A stretch of DNA of 37,617 nt from Rhodospirillales bacterium (GCA_028281785.1 JANQJG010000128.1:1-37617), one strand, 5' to 3'; shown: positions 25,446-34,928, numbered from the stretch's first letter. Numbers and translations: made by a program. Notes: generated by a model from the letters alone, not told the origin.

Positions 25446-26142
25446 GCCCGCCGACGTCTCCGTCCTCGGCCCGGCTCAACAGAACCGCAGCCGCGGCCCG
25501 CTCGGCCGAACGCTTGGACGGTCCCGAGCCGACCGCCGGATCGATCCCCTGGAGACTGACCTCCACCTCGAAAAGAGGTGCGTGGTCCGGTCCCTCACGG
25601 CCGATCTCGCGATAGCGCGGCAAGGGCAGGCCCCGCCCCTGCGCCCACTCCTGGAGCGCCGTCTTGGGATCCTTGGGCGGAGTCGGATCGGCGTACATCA
25701 GGGGCGTCCAGTGCTCCCGTATGAAACGACTGGCGACCCCAAGCCCCCCTTCCAGGTAGAGCGCGGCAATAACCGCCTCGCAGGCATCGGCAAGCAGGCT
25801 CGGATTGTGCCGGCCGCCGGCATCCTCCTCGCCGCGCGACAACACGATGTGATCCGCCAGCCCGACCGACTCAGCCACTTCGGCTAGGGCTTCCCGCCGC
25901 ACCAGCATCGCATGCCGCCGGGCCAACGCGCCCTCCTCCTCGTCCGGGAAGGTCTCGAAGAGCAACTGGGCGACGACAAGGCCGAAAACCCGATCGCCGA
26001 GAAACTCCAGCCTTTCGTTCGAGTTACGGGGTCCATCCGGTCCTTGAGCCGTGCTGGAATGGGTCAGCGCGAGCGAGAGAAGGCCCGGTTGCTCAAAGTG
26101 ATAGCCAAGCCGATCTTCCAGCGCCTTGGACGCAGGACTCAT
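25435..26142 (-). CDS. rnc: Ribonuclease III
   Basis: 235 residues. The RNase III signature NERLEFLGD (42–50) holds the catalytic acidic residues; a second acidic cluster is in LADACEAVIAALYLEGG. The C-terminal double-stranded RNA binding domain spans about 160–225 (ALQEWAQGRGLPLPRYRE and KRSAERAAAAVLL). Processes rRNA precursors and other double-stranded RNAs. Starts three bases after the lepB stop and overlaps era. Confidence 0.95.
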   Translation of the reverse strand: MSPASKALEDRLGYHFEQPGLLSLALTHSSTAQGPDGPRNSNERLEFLGDRVFGLVVAQLLFETFPDEEEGALARRHAMLVRREALAEVAESVGLADHIVLSRGEEDAGGRHNPSLLADACEAVIAALYLEGGLGVASRFIREHWTPLMYADPTPPKDPKTALQEWAQGRGLPLPRYREIGREGPDHAPLFEVEVSLQGIDPAVGSGPSKRSAERAAAAVLLSRAEDGDVGGHVG

Positions 26143-26145
26143 CGC

Positions 26146-26856
26146 TTACTCGATTTTGCTGAACAGGCGATCGAGACGGATGGAGTTGGGCCAATCCCAA
26201 AACGCCAGGATACTGCCATCGATCGAGAAAAAGACCAACTCGGCCCGTCCGACCAAGTTTTCCCGCGGCACGAAGCCGACACCGGGAAACCGGCTGTCAC
26301 GGGAGCTGTCCCGATTGTCCCCCATGGCGAAGTAGTGTCCCGCCGGGACCGTGAAGACCGGCGTCTCGTCGGCGATTCCGTTGTCGTTGTCCCTCTCCAG
26401 AATCATATGGCGGCGGCCGTTGGGCAGGGTTTCGACGTAGCGAGGAATGCGCCGGACGCTGCCATTGCCTTCCCGTTGGACGTAGTCGGTGAGCTGCTCA
26501 AGCTCAACCGGCTCGCCATTGACATGGAGAATCCCCTTCGTCACCTGGATCTTGTCGCCCGGCAGGCCGATGATGCGCTTGATGAAGTCGGTGCGCGTGT
26601 CTTCCGGCAGCTTGAACACCGCGACGTCGCCGCGTTCCGGCTCGGTGAAGAGCATGCGGCCGGGAATGAGCGGCAGCCCGAGCGGCAGGGAGTAGCGGCT
26701 ATATCCATAAGAATATTTGGAAACGAACAGATAGTCGCCGACCAGAAGCGTCGGCCTCATGGACCCCGAAGGAATGGTGAACGGCTCGAAAGCGAATGTT
26801 CGAATGCCGACGGCAATCAGGATCGCATATATCAGCGTCTTGACCAGTTCCTTCAC
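26146..26856 (-). CDS. lepB: Signal peptidase I
   Basis: 236 residues, beginning at a GTG with GAGG about nine bases upstream. An N-terminal membrane anchor (about 5–22), nucleophile S32 in IPSGSMRPTLLVGD, and general base K93 in TDFIKRIIGLPGDK. Box E is GHYFAMGDNRDSSRDSR. Cleaves signal peptides of Sec and Tat exported proteins at the outer face of the inner membrane, including the substrate receptors encoded elsewhere in this window. About 150 bases separate it from acpS, so it may have its own promoter there. Confidence 0.95.
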   Translation of the reverse strand: MKELVKTLIYAILIAVGIRTFAFEPFTIPSGSMRPTLLVGDYLFVSKYSYGYSRYSLPLGLPLIPGRMLFTEPERGDVAVFKLPEDTRTDFIKRIIGLPGDKIQVTKGILHVNGEPVELEQLTDYVQREGNGSVRRIPRYVETLPNGRRHMILERDNDNGIADETPVFTVPAGHYFAMGDNRDSSRDSRFPGVGFVPRENLVGRAELVFFSIDGSILAFWDWPNSIRLDRLFSKIE

Positions 26857-27003
26857 GCTTCAAGGCCTCTCGTGACTCATTAAAACTCTAGGTTAGTGAT
26901 CTGATTTTCATAGAAGAATTCTAGGAAGGAGTCCGCAGGGACGCCCGATCAAGCCAGCCGAGCGCGGCCCTGTCAAGCGGATTAGGGCACTTCAACCGGC
27001 GTC

Positions 27004-27408
27004 TCATGCTTCTTCGGGCCATCCGGAGATGACGACGATCGCATGGGCGAGAGGATATTCATCCGTGAGCGAGACATCGATGCGGGCCCGCATTCCCGGC
27101 GGGGTCAAGTTGCTCAGACGCCGTTCCGCACCGCCCCTGAGCGCGAGCACGGGCTGACCGCTCGGCAGGTTGCCGACGACGATATCGCGGAAGAAGACAC
27201 CCTGCCGCAGCCCGGTTCCGAGCGCTTTCGTGCAGGCCTCCTTTGCCGCGAAGCATTGGGCGAAGACGGCCGCCGGATTTGGGCGTCTCGCCGCCTTGGA
27301 CCGCTCCACCTCGGCATAGACGCGTTGAATAAAACGGTCCCCATGGCGCGCCAGCACCCGCTCGATCCGCCGGATGTCGCAGAGGTCCGTACCGACGCCG
27401 ATGATCAT
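27004..27408 (-). CDS. acpS: Holo-[acyl-carrier-protein] synthase
   Basis: 134 residues, normal size. Magnesium/CoA ligands D8 in GVGTDLCDI and E57 in [12 protein letters not shown]; the end [16 protein letters not shown] is the family C-terminus. Transfers 4'-phosphopantetheine from CoA to ACP. The start overlaps the pdxJ stop by four bases (ATGA). The usual KRFAAKEA is QCFAAKEA here, a minor change. Confidence 0.95.
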   Translation of the reverse strand: MIIGVGTDLCDIRRIERVLARHGDRFIQRVYAEVERSKAARRPNPAAVFAQCFAAKEACTKALGTGLRQGVFFRDIVVGNLPSGQPVLALRGGAERRLSNLTPPGMRARIDVSLTDEYPLAHAIVVISGWPEEA

Positions 27409-28142
27409 GCGAGCCCGCGAGCCCGGTCCATGCGCTCCCGCATGCCGCGAATGCTGTCGGCAAGTCCGACAAAGATGGCCTCTCCGACCAAGAAATGTCC
27501 GATGTTGAGCTCAACAATCGTCGGAATCTCGGCAATCGGCGCCACCGTATCGTAGGACAGACCGTGACCGGCATGGCACTCCAGCCCCACGGCCTCGGCA
27601 TGGGCCGCGGCGTCGGTCAGGCGCGCCAGCTCCCGTTCCCGCCCCTCGCCCTCCGCCTCGCAATAGGCGCCGGTATGAAGCTCCACGACGGGAGCACCCA
27701 GCGTCACCGCCGCATCGAGCTGCTTCCGGTCCGGCTCGACGAAGAGGGAGACGCGGATTCCCGCCTCCCGCAGCGCGCTCACGAACGGCTTCAGGTGATT
27801 ATGCCCCGAAGCGGCGTCGAGACCGCCCTCAGTGGTCCGCTCCTCGCGCTTCTCCGGCACGATGCAGGCCGCGTGGGGCTTGTGACGGAGGGCGATCCGC
27901 AGCATTTCCTCGGTGGCCGCCATTTCAAGGTTCAGCGGCGCGGTCACTTGCTCGCGCAAGGTTTCGATGTCGGCGTCCGATATATGACGCCGATCTTCGC
28001 GTAGATGAGCCGTGATGCCATCAGCCCCGGCCTCGACGGCCAGGAGCGCCGCCCGCACGGGGTCGGGAAAGCGGCCGCCTCGCGCGTTGCGGATCGTGGC
28101 CACGTGGTCGATGTTAACGCCCAGTCGAAGGGGCCGGGGCAT
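27405..28142 (-). CDS. pdxJ: Pyridoxine 5'-phosphate synthase
   Basis: 245 residues from the ATG at 28142; the longer open frame upstream lies inside the DUF2062 gene and is not family-like. Landmarks: [17 protein letters not shown] at the start (with the active-site H), [31 protein letters not shown], and [10 protein letters not shown] near the end. Condenses 1-deoxyxylulose-5-phosphate with 3-amino-2-oxopropyl phosphate in vitamin B6 synthesis. It overlaps the genes on both sides, so this block is tightly coupled. Confidence 0.95.
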   Translation of the reverse strand: MPRPLRLGVNIDHVATIRNARGGRFPDPVRAALLAVEAGADGITAHLREDRRHISDADIETLREQVTAPLNLEMAATEEMLRIALRHKPHAACIVPEKREERTTEGGLDAASGHNHLKPFVSALREAGIRVSLFVEPDRKQLDAAVTLGAPVVELHTGAYCEAEGEGRERELARLTDAAAHAEAVGLECHAGHGLSYDTVAPIAEIPTIVELNIGHFLVGEAIFVGLADSIRGMRERMDRARGLA

Positions 28143-28740
28143 GGCGTGATTGCCTCCTGCGTTCGCGTCGTCGCAGACGACGGTTCTGATAGATGACGAC
28201 GATCGGCCGCACCAGAAAATAGGACGCGAAACCGGTAATGATCGCCATCGGGACACCGCCGACGATCATTGGCCAATAGATCGGCCAGGCGGTTTGGAAC
28301 AGCTCGACGAAATCGAAACGCAACAGGGCCTCGAGGATAGTGGAAAACACGACCGTGAAGTCGAGCTCACTCGCATGCGCCGTCGGCGGCACTCCGAGCA
28401 GCCACTTTCCGATCTGATAAATCCAGATCCAGATGAAAGGAAAAGTCCAGGGATTGCCCACCAGCGTTCCCAACGCGGCAGCGACGGGGCTCGCCCTGAC
28501 CGCCCAGGCCAAGATACAGGCGATCACCACATGCATACCGACGAACGGTGTAAAGGAGACGGCCGCGCCGCAGGCAAACCCCGCGGCCGCGTAGAACGGC
28601 GTCCCGGGGAGGCGGGCCATGCGCAATATGAGATAGTTGCCCGCGCGAAGCCAACCGGCCCGGGGCCAGATGTATTCGCGGGCGCGCTCGATCCAGCTGA
28701 TCTTTCGCCGACGCAGAAACATGGGCCGAATATAGAGCAT
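28114..28740 (-). CDS. DUF2062 domain membrane protein
   Basis: 208 residues; function unknown. The DUF2062 core is clear: [20 protein letters not shown], then [20 protein letters not shown], with three or four membrane helices, and a strongly basic C-terminal tail ([13 protein letters not shown]). AAGGGCG lies six bases before the ATG; an ATG 18 bases downstream (28722) is possible. It overlaps pdxJ by 29 bases. Located between rel and pdxJ, an arrangement found in other alphaproteobacteria. Confidence 0.85.
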   Translation of the reverse strand: MLYIRPMFLRRRKISWIERAREYIWPRAGWLRAGNYLILRMARLPGTPFYAAAGFACGAAVSFTPFVGMHVVIACILAWAVRASPVAAALGTLVGNPWTFPFIWIWIYQIGKWLLGVPPTAHASELDFTVVFSTILEALLRFDFVELFQTAWPIYWPMIVGGVPMAIITGFASYFLVRPIVVIYQNRRLRRRERRRQSRHAPAPSTGR

Positions 28741-28781
28741 TTCTCGCCCTTATGAACTTATTCTGATGGGGTGGACGGGGC

Positions 28782-30941
28782 TCAACCCCGCGCGCGCTCG
28801 ATCTCGTTGATGACGGGCGAAGCCCTGAGCGCGGCGATGACGTTGGTCAAATGCTTGACGTCGCGGACTTCGATATCGATCAGGATCTCGAAGAAGTCCG
28901 GGGACCGGTTGACGATCTTCAGGTTGCTGATATTGCCTTCGTTCTTGGCGATGATGTTGGAAATCGTGCCGAGGCTCCCCGGCTCGTTGAGCAGCATGAG
29001 GCTGACCCGTCCCACATGAATGTCGGCGGAGACGCCGCTCACGCTCCAGGATACGTCGATCCAGCGCTCAGGCTCGTCGGCGACGGCCTCGAGGGAGCTG
29101 CAGTCGATGGTATGGATCGTCACGCCGCGTCCGGTGGTGATGATGCCGACGATGCGGTCGCCGGGAAGCGGATGGCAGCACCCCGCGAAATGCACGGCCA
29201 TACCCGGTATCAGACCGACGATCGGAACCCCGAACTCGCTGTCCTTGCCCCTATCGGAGTGCCGGGTCCGGGCACGCGAAATCGAGACGACCTTTTCCTG
29301 ACCAAGCCGACGCTTGCGGACTCCGGGGAAAACCGTCTCCAAGACTTCACGGCCGGTATGGTTACCCGCCCCGACGCTCGCGTAGATGTCGTCCACATTC
29401 GAGGCCTTGAAGGCCTTCAGGACTCCCTCGACGGCCTTTTCGGTAAACTCGTACCCCTCCTCCTTGAACGCCTTCTGCAGTATCGCACGGCCAAGCTGCA
29501 GATACTGCTCGCGCTCCTTGGCCCGAAGGAAGCGGCGGATGCGCGCCCTGGCCCGACCCGTTACGACGAAGCGCTCCCACTCCGGCGACGGTGTCTGGGC
29601 CTTGGACGTCAGAATCTCGACCTGGTCGCCGTTCCGCAGCTCCACCTTGAGGGGTCGGATACGGCCGTTGATCTTGGACCCCACGCAGGTGTCCCCGACC
29701 TCGGAATGGACGGCGTAGGCGAAGTCGATGGGCGTGGCGCCGCTCGGAAGCGCAATCAGGTCGCCGCGAGGCGTGAAGCAAAAGACCTGGTCCTGGAACA
29801 TCTCCAGCTTGGTATGCTCCAGGAACTCCTCAGGACCCGAGGCCTGCTCGAGGATCTCGAGCAGTTCCCGCAACCAACGATACTCCGGCCCTTCGGTGCT
29901 GCCGACGCCCTGTTTGTAGTCCCAGTGCGCGGCAACGCCGCGTTCGGCGACGTCGTGCATCTCCGCGGTTCGGATCTGAATCTCGATCCGCTCGCCCTTC
30001 GGGCCGAAAACCCCGGTGTGCAACGACCGATAGCCGTTTGGCTTGGGGGTGCTGACATAGTCCTTGAAGCGCCCCGGAACCACCGGATAGGCGCTGTGGA
30101 TGACGCCGAGCGCACGATAGACCTCCTCGACCGAGTCGACGAGCACCCGGAACGCCACGATGTCCGACAGCTGCTCGAACCCGACGCTCTTGCGGTGCAT
30201 TTTCCGCCAGATGGAATAGGGCTTCTTTTCCCGGCCCGAGATATCGGCCTTTATGCCCGAGGCCGTCAGCACCTCCCGCAGCTGGCCGACGATGCGCGGA
30301 ACCGCGTTGCCGCTCTGACGCCGCAGAAACTCCAGGCGCGCGAGGATGGAGTTGCGGGCATCGGGATTGAGCTCGGCGAAGGCGAGATCCTCAAGCTCGC
30401 TCTTGAGGTTCTCCATCCCGATCCGCTCGGCGAGCGGCGCATAGATCTCCATGGTTTCCAGGGCGATGCGCTGGCGCTTCTCGGGGTCTGAGATGGGATG
30501 GAGGGTACGCATGTTGTGCAGCCGGTCGGCCAGCTTGACGAGAAGGACCCGGATGTCCCTCGACATGGCGAGAACCAGCTTGCGGAAGTTCTCTGCCTGC
30601 TTGGCCTGATCCGATTGGAGTTCGATGCGCGTGAGCTTGGTCACGCCGTCGACAAGGCGAGAGACCTCTTCCCCGAATTGCGCGCGTATATCGTCACGAG
30701 TCGCCGGGGTGTCCTCAAGCGTGTCATGGAGCAGCGCGGTGACGATGGATGCGCCGTCCAACCGGTAATCGGTCAGAATGCCCGCGACTTCGAGGGGATG
30801 CGAAAAGTAAGGGTCGCCCGACGCCCGCTTCTGCGACCCATGCGCCTTCATGGCAAACACATAGGCGCGATTGAGAATGTCTTCGTCCGCGGTGGGGTCG
30901 TAAGCCTGGACCCGCTCGACAAGCTCGAATTGCCGGATCAT
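28782..30941 (-). CDS. rel: Bifunctional (p)ppGpp synthetase/hydrolase (RelA/SpoT homologue)
   Basis: 719 residues from the ATG at 30941, which gives the usual MIRQFELVERV start; a GTG at 30956 is an alternative. The hydrolase HD domain is intact (H48 in YFSHPLEVA, H72-D73 in LLHDTLEDT, D139 in KLADRLHNMRTL). The synthetase domain has SDIVAFRVLV, PKPNGYRSLHT and RIEIQIRT. TGS (about 380–440), a zinc-finger-like segment (HFAGCCHPLPGD) and a C-terminal ACT domain follow. So it should both make and degrade the alarmone, the single RSH typical of alphaproteobacteria. Downstream of rpoZ and probably co-transcribed with it. Confidence 0.95.
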   Translation of the reverse strand: MIRQFELVERVQAYDPTADEDILNRAYVFAMKAHGSQKRASGDPYFSHPLEVAGILTDYRLDGASIVTALLHDTLEDTPATRDDIRAQFGEEVSRLVDGVTKLTRIELQSDQAKQAENFRKLVLAMSRDIRVLLVKLADRLHNMRTLHPISDPEKRQRIALETMEIYAPLAERIGMENLKSELEDLAFAELNPDARNSILARLEFLRRQSGNAVPRIVGQLREVLTASGIKADISGREKKPYSIWRKMHRKSVGFEQLSDIVAFRVLVDSVEEVYRALGVIHSAYPVVPGRFKDYVSTPKPNGYRSLHTGVFGPKGERIEIQIRTAEMHDVAERGVAAHWDYKQGVGSTEGPEYRWLRELLEILEQASGPEEFLEHTKLEMFQDQVFCFTPRGDLIALPSGATPIDFAYAVHSEVGDTCVGSKINGRIRPLKVELRNGDQVEILTSKAQTPSPEWERFVVTGRARARIRRFLRAKEREQYLQLGRAILQKAFKEEGYEFTEKAVEGVLKAFKASNVDDIYASVGAGNHTGREVLETVFPGVRKRRLGQEKVVSISRARTRHSDRGKDSEFGVPIVGLIPGMAVHFAGCCHPLPGDRIVGIITTGRGVTIHTIDCSSLEAVADEPERWIDVSWSVSGVSADIHVGRVSLMLLNEPGSLGTISNIIAKNEGNISNLKIVNRSPDFFEILIDIEVRDVKHLTNVIAALRASPVINEIERARG

Positions 30942-31055
30942 TCGATCACATGCCACCCCCGTGACCGGAGGCCCTTAGCAGGGAGGCACGGTCGGCCCGT
31001 CCGCCAAAACCTAGAGAGGCCCCCGCGCGAGGCCGCGGACGGCGCCCCCGGAGGG

Positions 31056-31544
31056 CTAAAGCTGCTCGTCGCCCGTGCCGCCGTCGTCCTTGCCGCCAAG
31101 TTCGGCTTCCAGGGCGGACTCGTCGATGTCCTCATAGCTGCCCGCGGCATCACCACCGGACCCGCCAGAAGCATCGTCCTCGCCCGAGTCCTGCGCCTCG
31201 GCATTCTCGGCCGTTCCCTCTTCCGGCGCAGTGGCCGGGGTCGAACCGGATACCTCCAGCCCAAGCTGCTGCTGGATGGCGAGGAGATCCATTTCGTCCT
31301 CCTCCGGCTCATCCGACTCCACATGCTTCTGGAGGCCCTTGATCAGCGTTCCCGTGACGTCGTCGGTGGAAATCGTTTCGTCGGCAATCTCGCGAAGAGC
31401 GACGACCGGATCCTTGTCATTGTCACGGTCAACCGTCAACGGTGCGCCGGCGGTAATGTCTCGCGCTCTCTGCGCCGCGACCATGACCAATTCGAAGCGG
31501 TTGGGAACCTTTAGGATGCAGTCTTCGACGGTAACTCGAGCCAT
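31056..31544 (-). CDS. rpoZ: DNA-directed RNA polymerase omega subunit
   Basis: 162 residues. The N-terminal 60 residues are standard omega: [20 protein letters not shown], then [13 protein letters not shown] and [13 protein letters not shown]. The remainder (about 75–162) is a low-complexity acidic tail rich in D, E, G and S with a short helical [14 protein letters not shown] inside. Omega assists folding of beta prime; the long tail is much larger than in E. coli (91 residues). A good promoter lies about 45 bases upstream. Followed by rel. Confidence 0.93.
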   Translation of the reverse strand: MARVTVEDCILKVPNRFELVMVAAQRARDITAGAPLTVDRDNDKDPVVALREIADETISTDDVTGTLIKGLQKHVESDEPEEDEMDLLAIQQQLGLEVSGSTPATAPEEGTAENAEAQDSGEDDASGGSGGDAAGSYEDIDESALEAELGGKDDGGTGDEQL

Positions 31545-31588
31545 TCGTGCCTCACTAAAACGCCGCAGCGGGTAAGTCGTTGGAGCGC

Positions 31589-31619
31589 ATTATATATTCG
31601 CGAAGCCTCAGTCTGACAA
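31589..31619 (-). promoter_or_regulatory. Candidate promoter of rpoZ–rel
   Basis: On the minus strand TTGTCA (31614–31619) is followed after 17 bases by TATATA (31591–31596), overlapping TATAAT (31589–31594, spacing 19). It ends about 45 bases before the rpoZ start. It is the clearest AT-rich spot in this gap. Confidence 0.55.
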
Positions 31620-31656
31620 GGCCACTGCGGCGACGCCCAGACTAGGGCCTCTTCCC

Positions 31657-32157
31657 CTACGCCGAAAAAGGCACCGCCCGTTGGTTCTTGGGCAGGCTCC
31701 GAATCAGTTCGTCAATGCCGGTATGGCTGACGGGATGCCGCCAGCCGGGCGCCAGCTCGGCCAAGGGTAAAAGCACGAAGGCCCTCTCATGCAGGCGGGG
31801 ATGGGGGAGAATGACCGGATCGCCGGGCCGGGTGACATGCCCGTCGACGTCCAAGAGGTCGAGATCCAGGGTCCGAGCCGCGTTCCGCCCCTCCCGACGG
31901 CGTCCGAACGCGTCTTCAATCCGATGAAGCCGAGTGAGGAGATCCTCCGGCTCAAGACCGGAAACTCGAACCTCGATCACGCCGTTCACGAACCATGGTT
32001 GTGCGGAGGGCGGCACCGGCGCGGAGCGATACCATCGCGACCGCTGGACGACAACGATTCCGGCGGTTTCCAGGGTCATGATCGCCGCCTCGCAGGCATC
32101 GACGACGGAGTTGTGGCCGGGGGCCACGAGATTTGCGCCCACGCCCACGAGAATCAT
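31657..32157 (-). CDS. folK: 2-amino-4-hydroxy-6-hydroxymethyldihydropteridine pyrophosphokinase
   Basis: 166 residues from the ATG at 32157, which has AAGGAGG six bases upstream. HPPK motifs: SRWYRSAPVP, QPWFVNGVIEV, RNAARTLDLDLL with the magnesium-binding D98 and D100, and PHPRLHERAFVLLPLAE. Transfers pyrophosphate from ATP in folate synthesis. It is divergent from the NYN-domain gene; a small inverted repeat (CTTACG…CGTAAG, 32189–32209) lies in its leader. Confidence 0.94.
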   Translation of the reverse strand: MILVGVGANLVAPGHNSVVDACEAAIMTLETAGIVVVQRSRWYRSAPVPPSAQPWFVNGVIEVRVSGLEPEDLLTRLHRIEDAFGRRREGRNAARTLDLDLLDVDGHVTRPGDPVILPHPRLHERAFVLLPLAELAPGWRHPVSHTGIDELIRSLPKNQRAVPFSA

Positions 32158-32296
32158 GGTTTCCTCCTTGCGGGGATCATGGTGCGGCCTTACGTATAGC
32201 ATCCGTAAGAGTTATCGGCGTGTTGGTTCTTGGATCGATTTTCCGTGTCGCTTGGTTTGTACCAGCGCCATGGTTTTAGTGAGTGATTGATTGGTA

Positions 32297-32920
32297 ATGA
32301 GTCTCAGGCTTAACTTTTACCCGCATGAGCGCCTGGGTTTGTTTATTGACGGGTCCAATTTATATGCCGCCGCCCGAGCCTTGGGCTTCGACATCGATTA
32401 CCGGCGCCTGCTCGAGTTGTTTGCCACCGAAGCCACTTTGATCCGGGCGTTCTACTACACGGCCCTTCTCGAAGATCAGGACTACTCTCCTATCCGCCCT
32501 CTCGTGGATTGGCTCGACTACAACGGCTACACGATGGTCACCAAGCCCACCAAGGAATTCACGGACGCCAATACGGGGCGTCGGAAGATCAAGGGCAATA
32601 TGGACATCGAACTCGCCGTGGACGTCATGGAAATGGCCGAGCACCTGGACCATGCCGTGCTGTTTTCGGGCGATGGCGATTTTCGGCGCCTGGTGGACGC
32701 GGTGCAGCGGAAGGGCGTTCGGGTGACGGTGGTCAGCACGGTCCGTTCGCAGCCGCCAATGGTCGCCGATGAACTGCGTCGGCAGGCCGACTTCTTCCTC
32801 GAATTGCAGGAGCTGCAGCCGCGCATCGAGCGGATCGCCAACCATCGCGAGGAGCGCGCGGAGAACGGGTCGTTCTCCGACCCGGAAACACCAGAAGCAT
32901 ATGACGTGGAAACGGCCTGA
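32297..32920 (+). CDS. NYN domain protein (LabA/DUF88 family, PIN-like nuclease fold)
   Basis: 207 residues from the ATG at 32297. The NYN fold is clear with its acidic residues: D18 in LGLFIDGSNLY, D103 in KGNMDIELAVDVMEMA, and D126/D128 in LFSGDGDFRRLV. NYN/PIN-like proteins are metal-dependent RNA nucleases; bacterial LabA-type members are mostly uncharacterised. A conserved location next to folK/rpoZ is seen in other alphaproteobacteria. The C-terminal 25 residues are charged and look disordered. It starts a plus-strand group with the uracil-DNA glycosylase gene 20 bases downstream. Confidence 0.88.
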   Translation: MSLRLNFYPHERLGLFIDGSNLYAAARALGFDIDYRRLLELFATEATLIRAFYYTALLEDQDYSPIRPLVDWLDYNGYTMVTKPTKEFTDANTGRRKIKGNMDIELAVDVMEMAEHLDHAVLFSGDGDFRRLVDAVQRKGVRVTVVSTVRSQPPMVADELRRQADFFLELQELQPRIERIANHREERAENGSFSDPETPEAYDVETA

Positions 32921-32940
32921 GCCGACGATGTAGGGCCCAA

Positions 32941-33600
32941 TTGGCCGCGGCGATCCCAACCCTCCCCGATCTGGACTGCCCTCACTGCCCGCGGCTCGTG
33001 GCGTTCCGCCAAAGCAACCGAAGGGAGCACCCGGACTGGCACAACGCGCCGGTGGCGCCCTTCGAGCCCTCCGGGGCGAAATCCGACACGCGGCTTCTGA
33101 TCGTCGGCCTTGCACCAGGCCTGCGCGGGGCCAACCGCACGGGACGGCCGTTCACCGGCGATTATGCCGGAGACCTGCTCTATGCCACGCTGCTGCGCCA
33201 CGGCCTCGCGCGCGGACGGTATGACGCCCGGCCGGACGACGGGCTGCGGCTGGTCGGCTGCCGCGTGACCAACGCGGTCAAATGCGTGCCTCCGCAAAAC
33301 AAGCCGACAGGCGCTGAAATCGCCGCCTGCCGCCCTTTTCTCGCCGAGGAGATCGCGGCCCTCCCAAAGCTGCGCGCGGTGCTCGCCCTCGGCGTGGTTG
33401 CGCATGGAACGGTTCTGTCCTGCCTCAACCTGCGCAAGGCCGCCTATCCCTTCCGGCACGGCGCGATCCACCACCTGCCGCAGGGGCTCGCCCTGGCCGA
33501 CAGCTATCACTGTTCCCGCTACAACACGAACACGGGCCGCCTCACGCCGGAGATGTTCGATGAGGTGTTTAGAGCGCTGGCACCGGCGATCGCCACCTGA
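32941..33600 (+). CDS. Uracil-DNA glycosylase, family 5 (UdgB type)
   Basis: 219 residues starting at TTG (32941). Four cysteines fit a 4Fe–4S cluster: C13, C16, C115 and C130. Motif 1 is GLAPG (56–60), lacking the polar residue of other UDG families, which is diagnostic for family 5; motif 2 is SYHCSRYNTNTGRLT (188–202). RTGRPFTGDYAG is also typical. Removes uracil and some other deaminated bases (hypoxanthine, xanthine) from DNA. The TTG start and the 20-base gap suggest translation after the NYN gene. Confidence 0.92.
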   Translation: MAAAIPTLPDLDCPHCPRLVAFRQSNRREHPDWHNAPVAPFEPSGAKSDTRLLIVGLAPGLRGANRTGRPFTGDYAGDLLYATLLRHGLARGRYDARPDDGLRLVGCRVTNAVKCVPPQNKPTGAEIAACRPFLAEEIAALPKLRAVLALGVVAHGTVLSCLNLRKAAYPFRHGAIHHLPQGLALADSYHCSRYNTNTGRLTPEMFDEVFRALAPAIAT

Positions 33601-33671
33601 GAATTCCTGTTTGCCGCGACCGGCGCAACTGCTATACGGCCGCCAAAGCATGAAACCTGGGAGGCAACGCC

Positions 33672-34298
33672 GTGCATATCATCTGCCTCGACCTTGAGGG
33701 CGTGTTGGTGCCCGAGGTCTGGATCAACGTCGCCGAACGCACCGGGATCGAGGCCCTTCGGGCGACCACGCGCGACGTTCCCGACTATGACGAGTTGATG
33801 CGGCAACGCCTGTCCATTCTCGCCGAGCACGACCTCAGACTCCCGGACATTCAAAAAGTGATCGCCTCGATGGGTCCGCTCGACGGTGCCCGCGCCTTCC
33901 TGGACCGGTTGCGCGAACGGGCCCAGGTCGTAATTCTCTCCGACACCTTCTACGAGTTCGCGCGGCCGCTCATGCAGCAGCTCGGCTGGCCGACGCTGTT
34001 CTGCCATCGCCTCGAGGTCGATGACAGGGGACGCGTGGTCGGATACCGGCTGCGCATGCCGGATCAAAAGCGCGAGGCGGTCCAGGCCTTCCGGCGGCTG
34101 AACTTCACGGTTCTGGCCGCTGGAGATTCCTACAACGACACGACGATGCTGGCGGCGGCGGATGCCGGCATCCTGTTTCGCGCCCCCGACAACGTCATCC
34201 GGGAGTTTCCCGATTTCCCCGCTGTTCAGGAATACGACGAACTGTCGAATCAGTTGGACCGCGCCTGGGCGCGGCTATCCAAGACCGACGGCTCTTGA
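33672..34298 (+). CDS. thrH: Bifunctional phosphoserine phosphatase/homoserine phosphotransferase ThrH
   Basis: 208 residues from a GTG at 33672, with GGGAGG eight bases upstream. HAD superfamily: motif [12 protein letters not shown] (D7, E9; ThrH has E where most HADs have the second D), motif [11 protein letters not shown] in PDQKREAV, and motif [14 protein letters not shown]. Can dephosphorylate phosphoserine and transfer phosphate to homoserine. It follows the glycosylase gene by about 70 bases and is closed by the hairpin at 34316–34359. Confidence 0.93.
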   Translation: MHIICLDLEGVLVPEVWINVAERTGIEALRATTRDVPDYDELMRQRLSILAEHDLRLPDIQKVIASMGPLDGARAFLDRLRERAQVVILSDTFYEFARPLMQQLGWPTLFCHRLEVDDRGRVVGYRLRMPDQKREAVQAFRRLNFTVLAAGDSYNDTTMLAAADAGILFRAPDNVIREFPDFPAVQEYDELSNQLDRAWARLSKTDGS

Positions 34299-34315
34299 AA
34301 GACTAAGAGTAGGGG

Positions 34316-34359
34316 GCGAGCCCGGTCCGACAGCGGCAGGTCAGCCGGACCGGGCTCGC
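34316..34359. terminator. Strong hairpin between convergent genes
   Basis: A perfect 14-bp stem (GCGAGCCCGGTCCG / CGGACCGGGCTCGC) with a 16-base loop lies between the thrH stop and the end of the FlgO-like gene. There is no T-run, so it would be a weak intrinsic terminator or an RNA-stabilising stem, usable from both sides. Confidence 0.65.
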
Positions 34360-34371
34360 GCGGGGACACCG

Positions 34372-34917
34372 CTAGCCGACGCCGCGGTAGCGGATTCCGA
34401 GAAGCGTAAGAACGTCCTCGTTGATCGGGATCACGTAGTCATAGGCCGCGATGACCTGGCTATCGACGGCGCGGATCAGGCGCACGTTGACGTACACGGT
34501 CTTCGCTCCCACCGCGTAGGTCCCGGCAACCACGGCCTGCGCCCCCTGCGACTGGCTGATGGCCTGAACGTCGCGGGACAGAATGAACTCGCCGCGCCCC
34601 TCCTGAATGAGAAACGCATCGCGGAGCTTGAGCTCGACCACGGTGTAGCCGGTGGTGGCCAGTCGAGCCGCCATCTGCTCGGCGATCATGCGACCGAGCC
34701 CGGAGGACCGCTCGAGATGGTTGACGTCGACCAGGCTTGCCACCAGGACCGGCTTTTCGTGGTCGAGGCCGCCGCGGGGATCCTGGACGAGGCGGTCCGC
34801 CGCCGAGTAGCTCGAGAAAATCATGTTGGTGGCGGCGGGTTCGGTCACCGCGCGCGAGGGGGTCTCGGCGCAGGCGGCCAAGATAAGGACGGCGGCAGTC
34901 AGTGCGATCGCTTTCAT
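34372..34917 (-). CDS. FlgO-like lipoprotein
   Basis: 181 residues. A lipoprotein signal with lipobox LAAC places the lipidated cysteine at C16. The rest is a FlgO-type domain: KPVLVASLVDVNHLERSSGL, then IAEQMAARLATTGYTVVELK, and AQAVVAGTYAVGAKTVYVNV. In Vibrio, FlgO is an outer-membrane lipoprotein needed for flagellar stability, but FlgO-domain proteins also occur outside flagellar loci. It is the second gene of a pair with another lipoprotein 11 bases upstream. motAB is 21 kb away. Confidence 0.8.
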   Translation of the reverse strand: MKAIALTAAVLILAACAETPSRAVTEPAATNMIFSSYSAADRLVQDPRGGLDHEKPVLVASLVDVNHLERSSGLGRMIAEQMAARLATTGYTVVELKLRDAFLIQEGRGEFILSRDVQAISQSQGAQAVVAGTYAVGAKTVYVNVRLIRAVDSQVIAAYDYVIPINEDVLTLLGIRYRGVG

Positions 34918-34928
34918 GTCGCCCTCCT

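Noticed and set aside
28851-30491. 546-codon open frame on the plus strand opposite rel
   Set aside because: Shadow of the RelA/SpoT gene; composition is typical of an antisense frame and no ribosome site or motif supports it.
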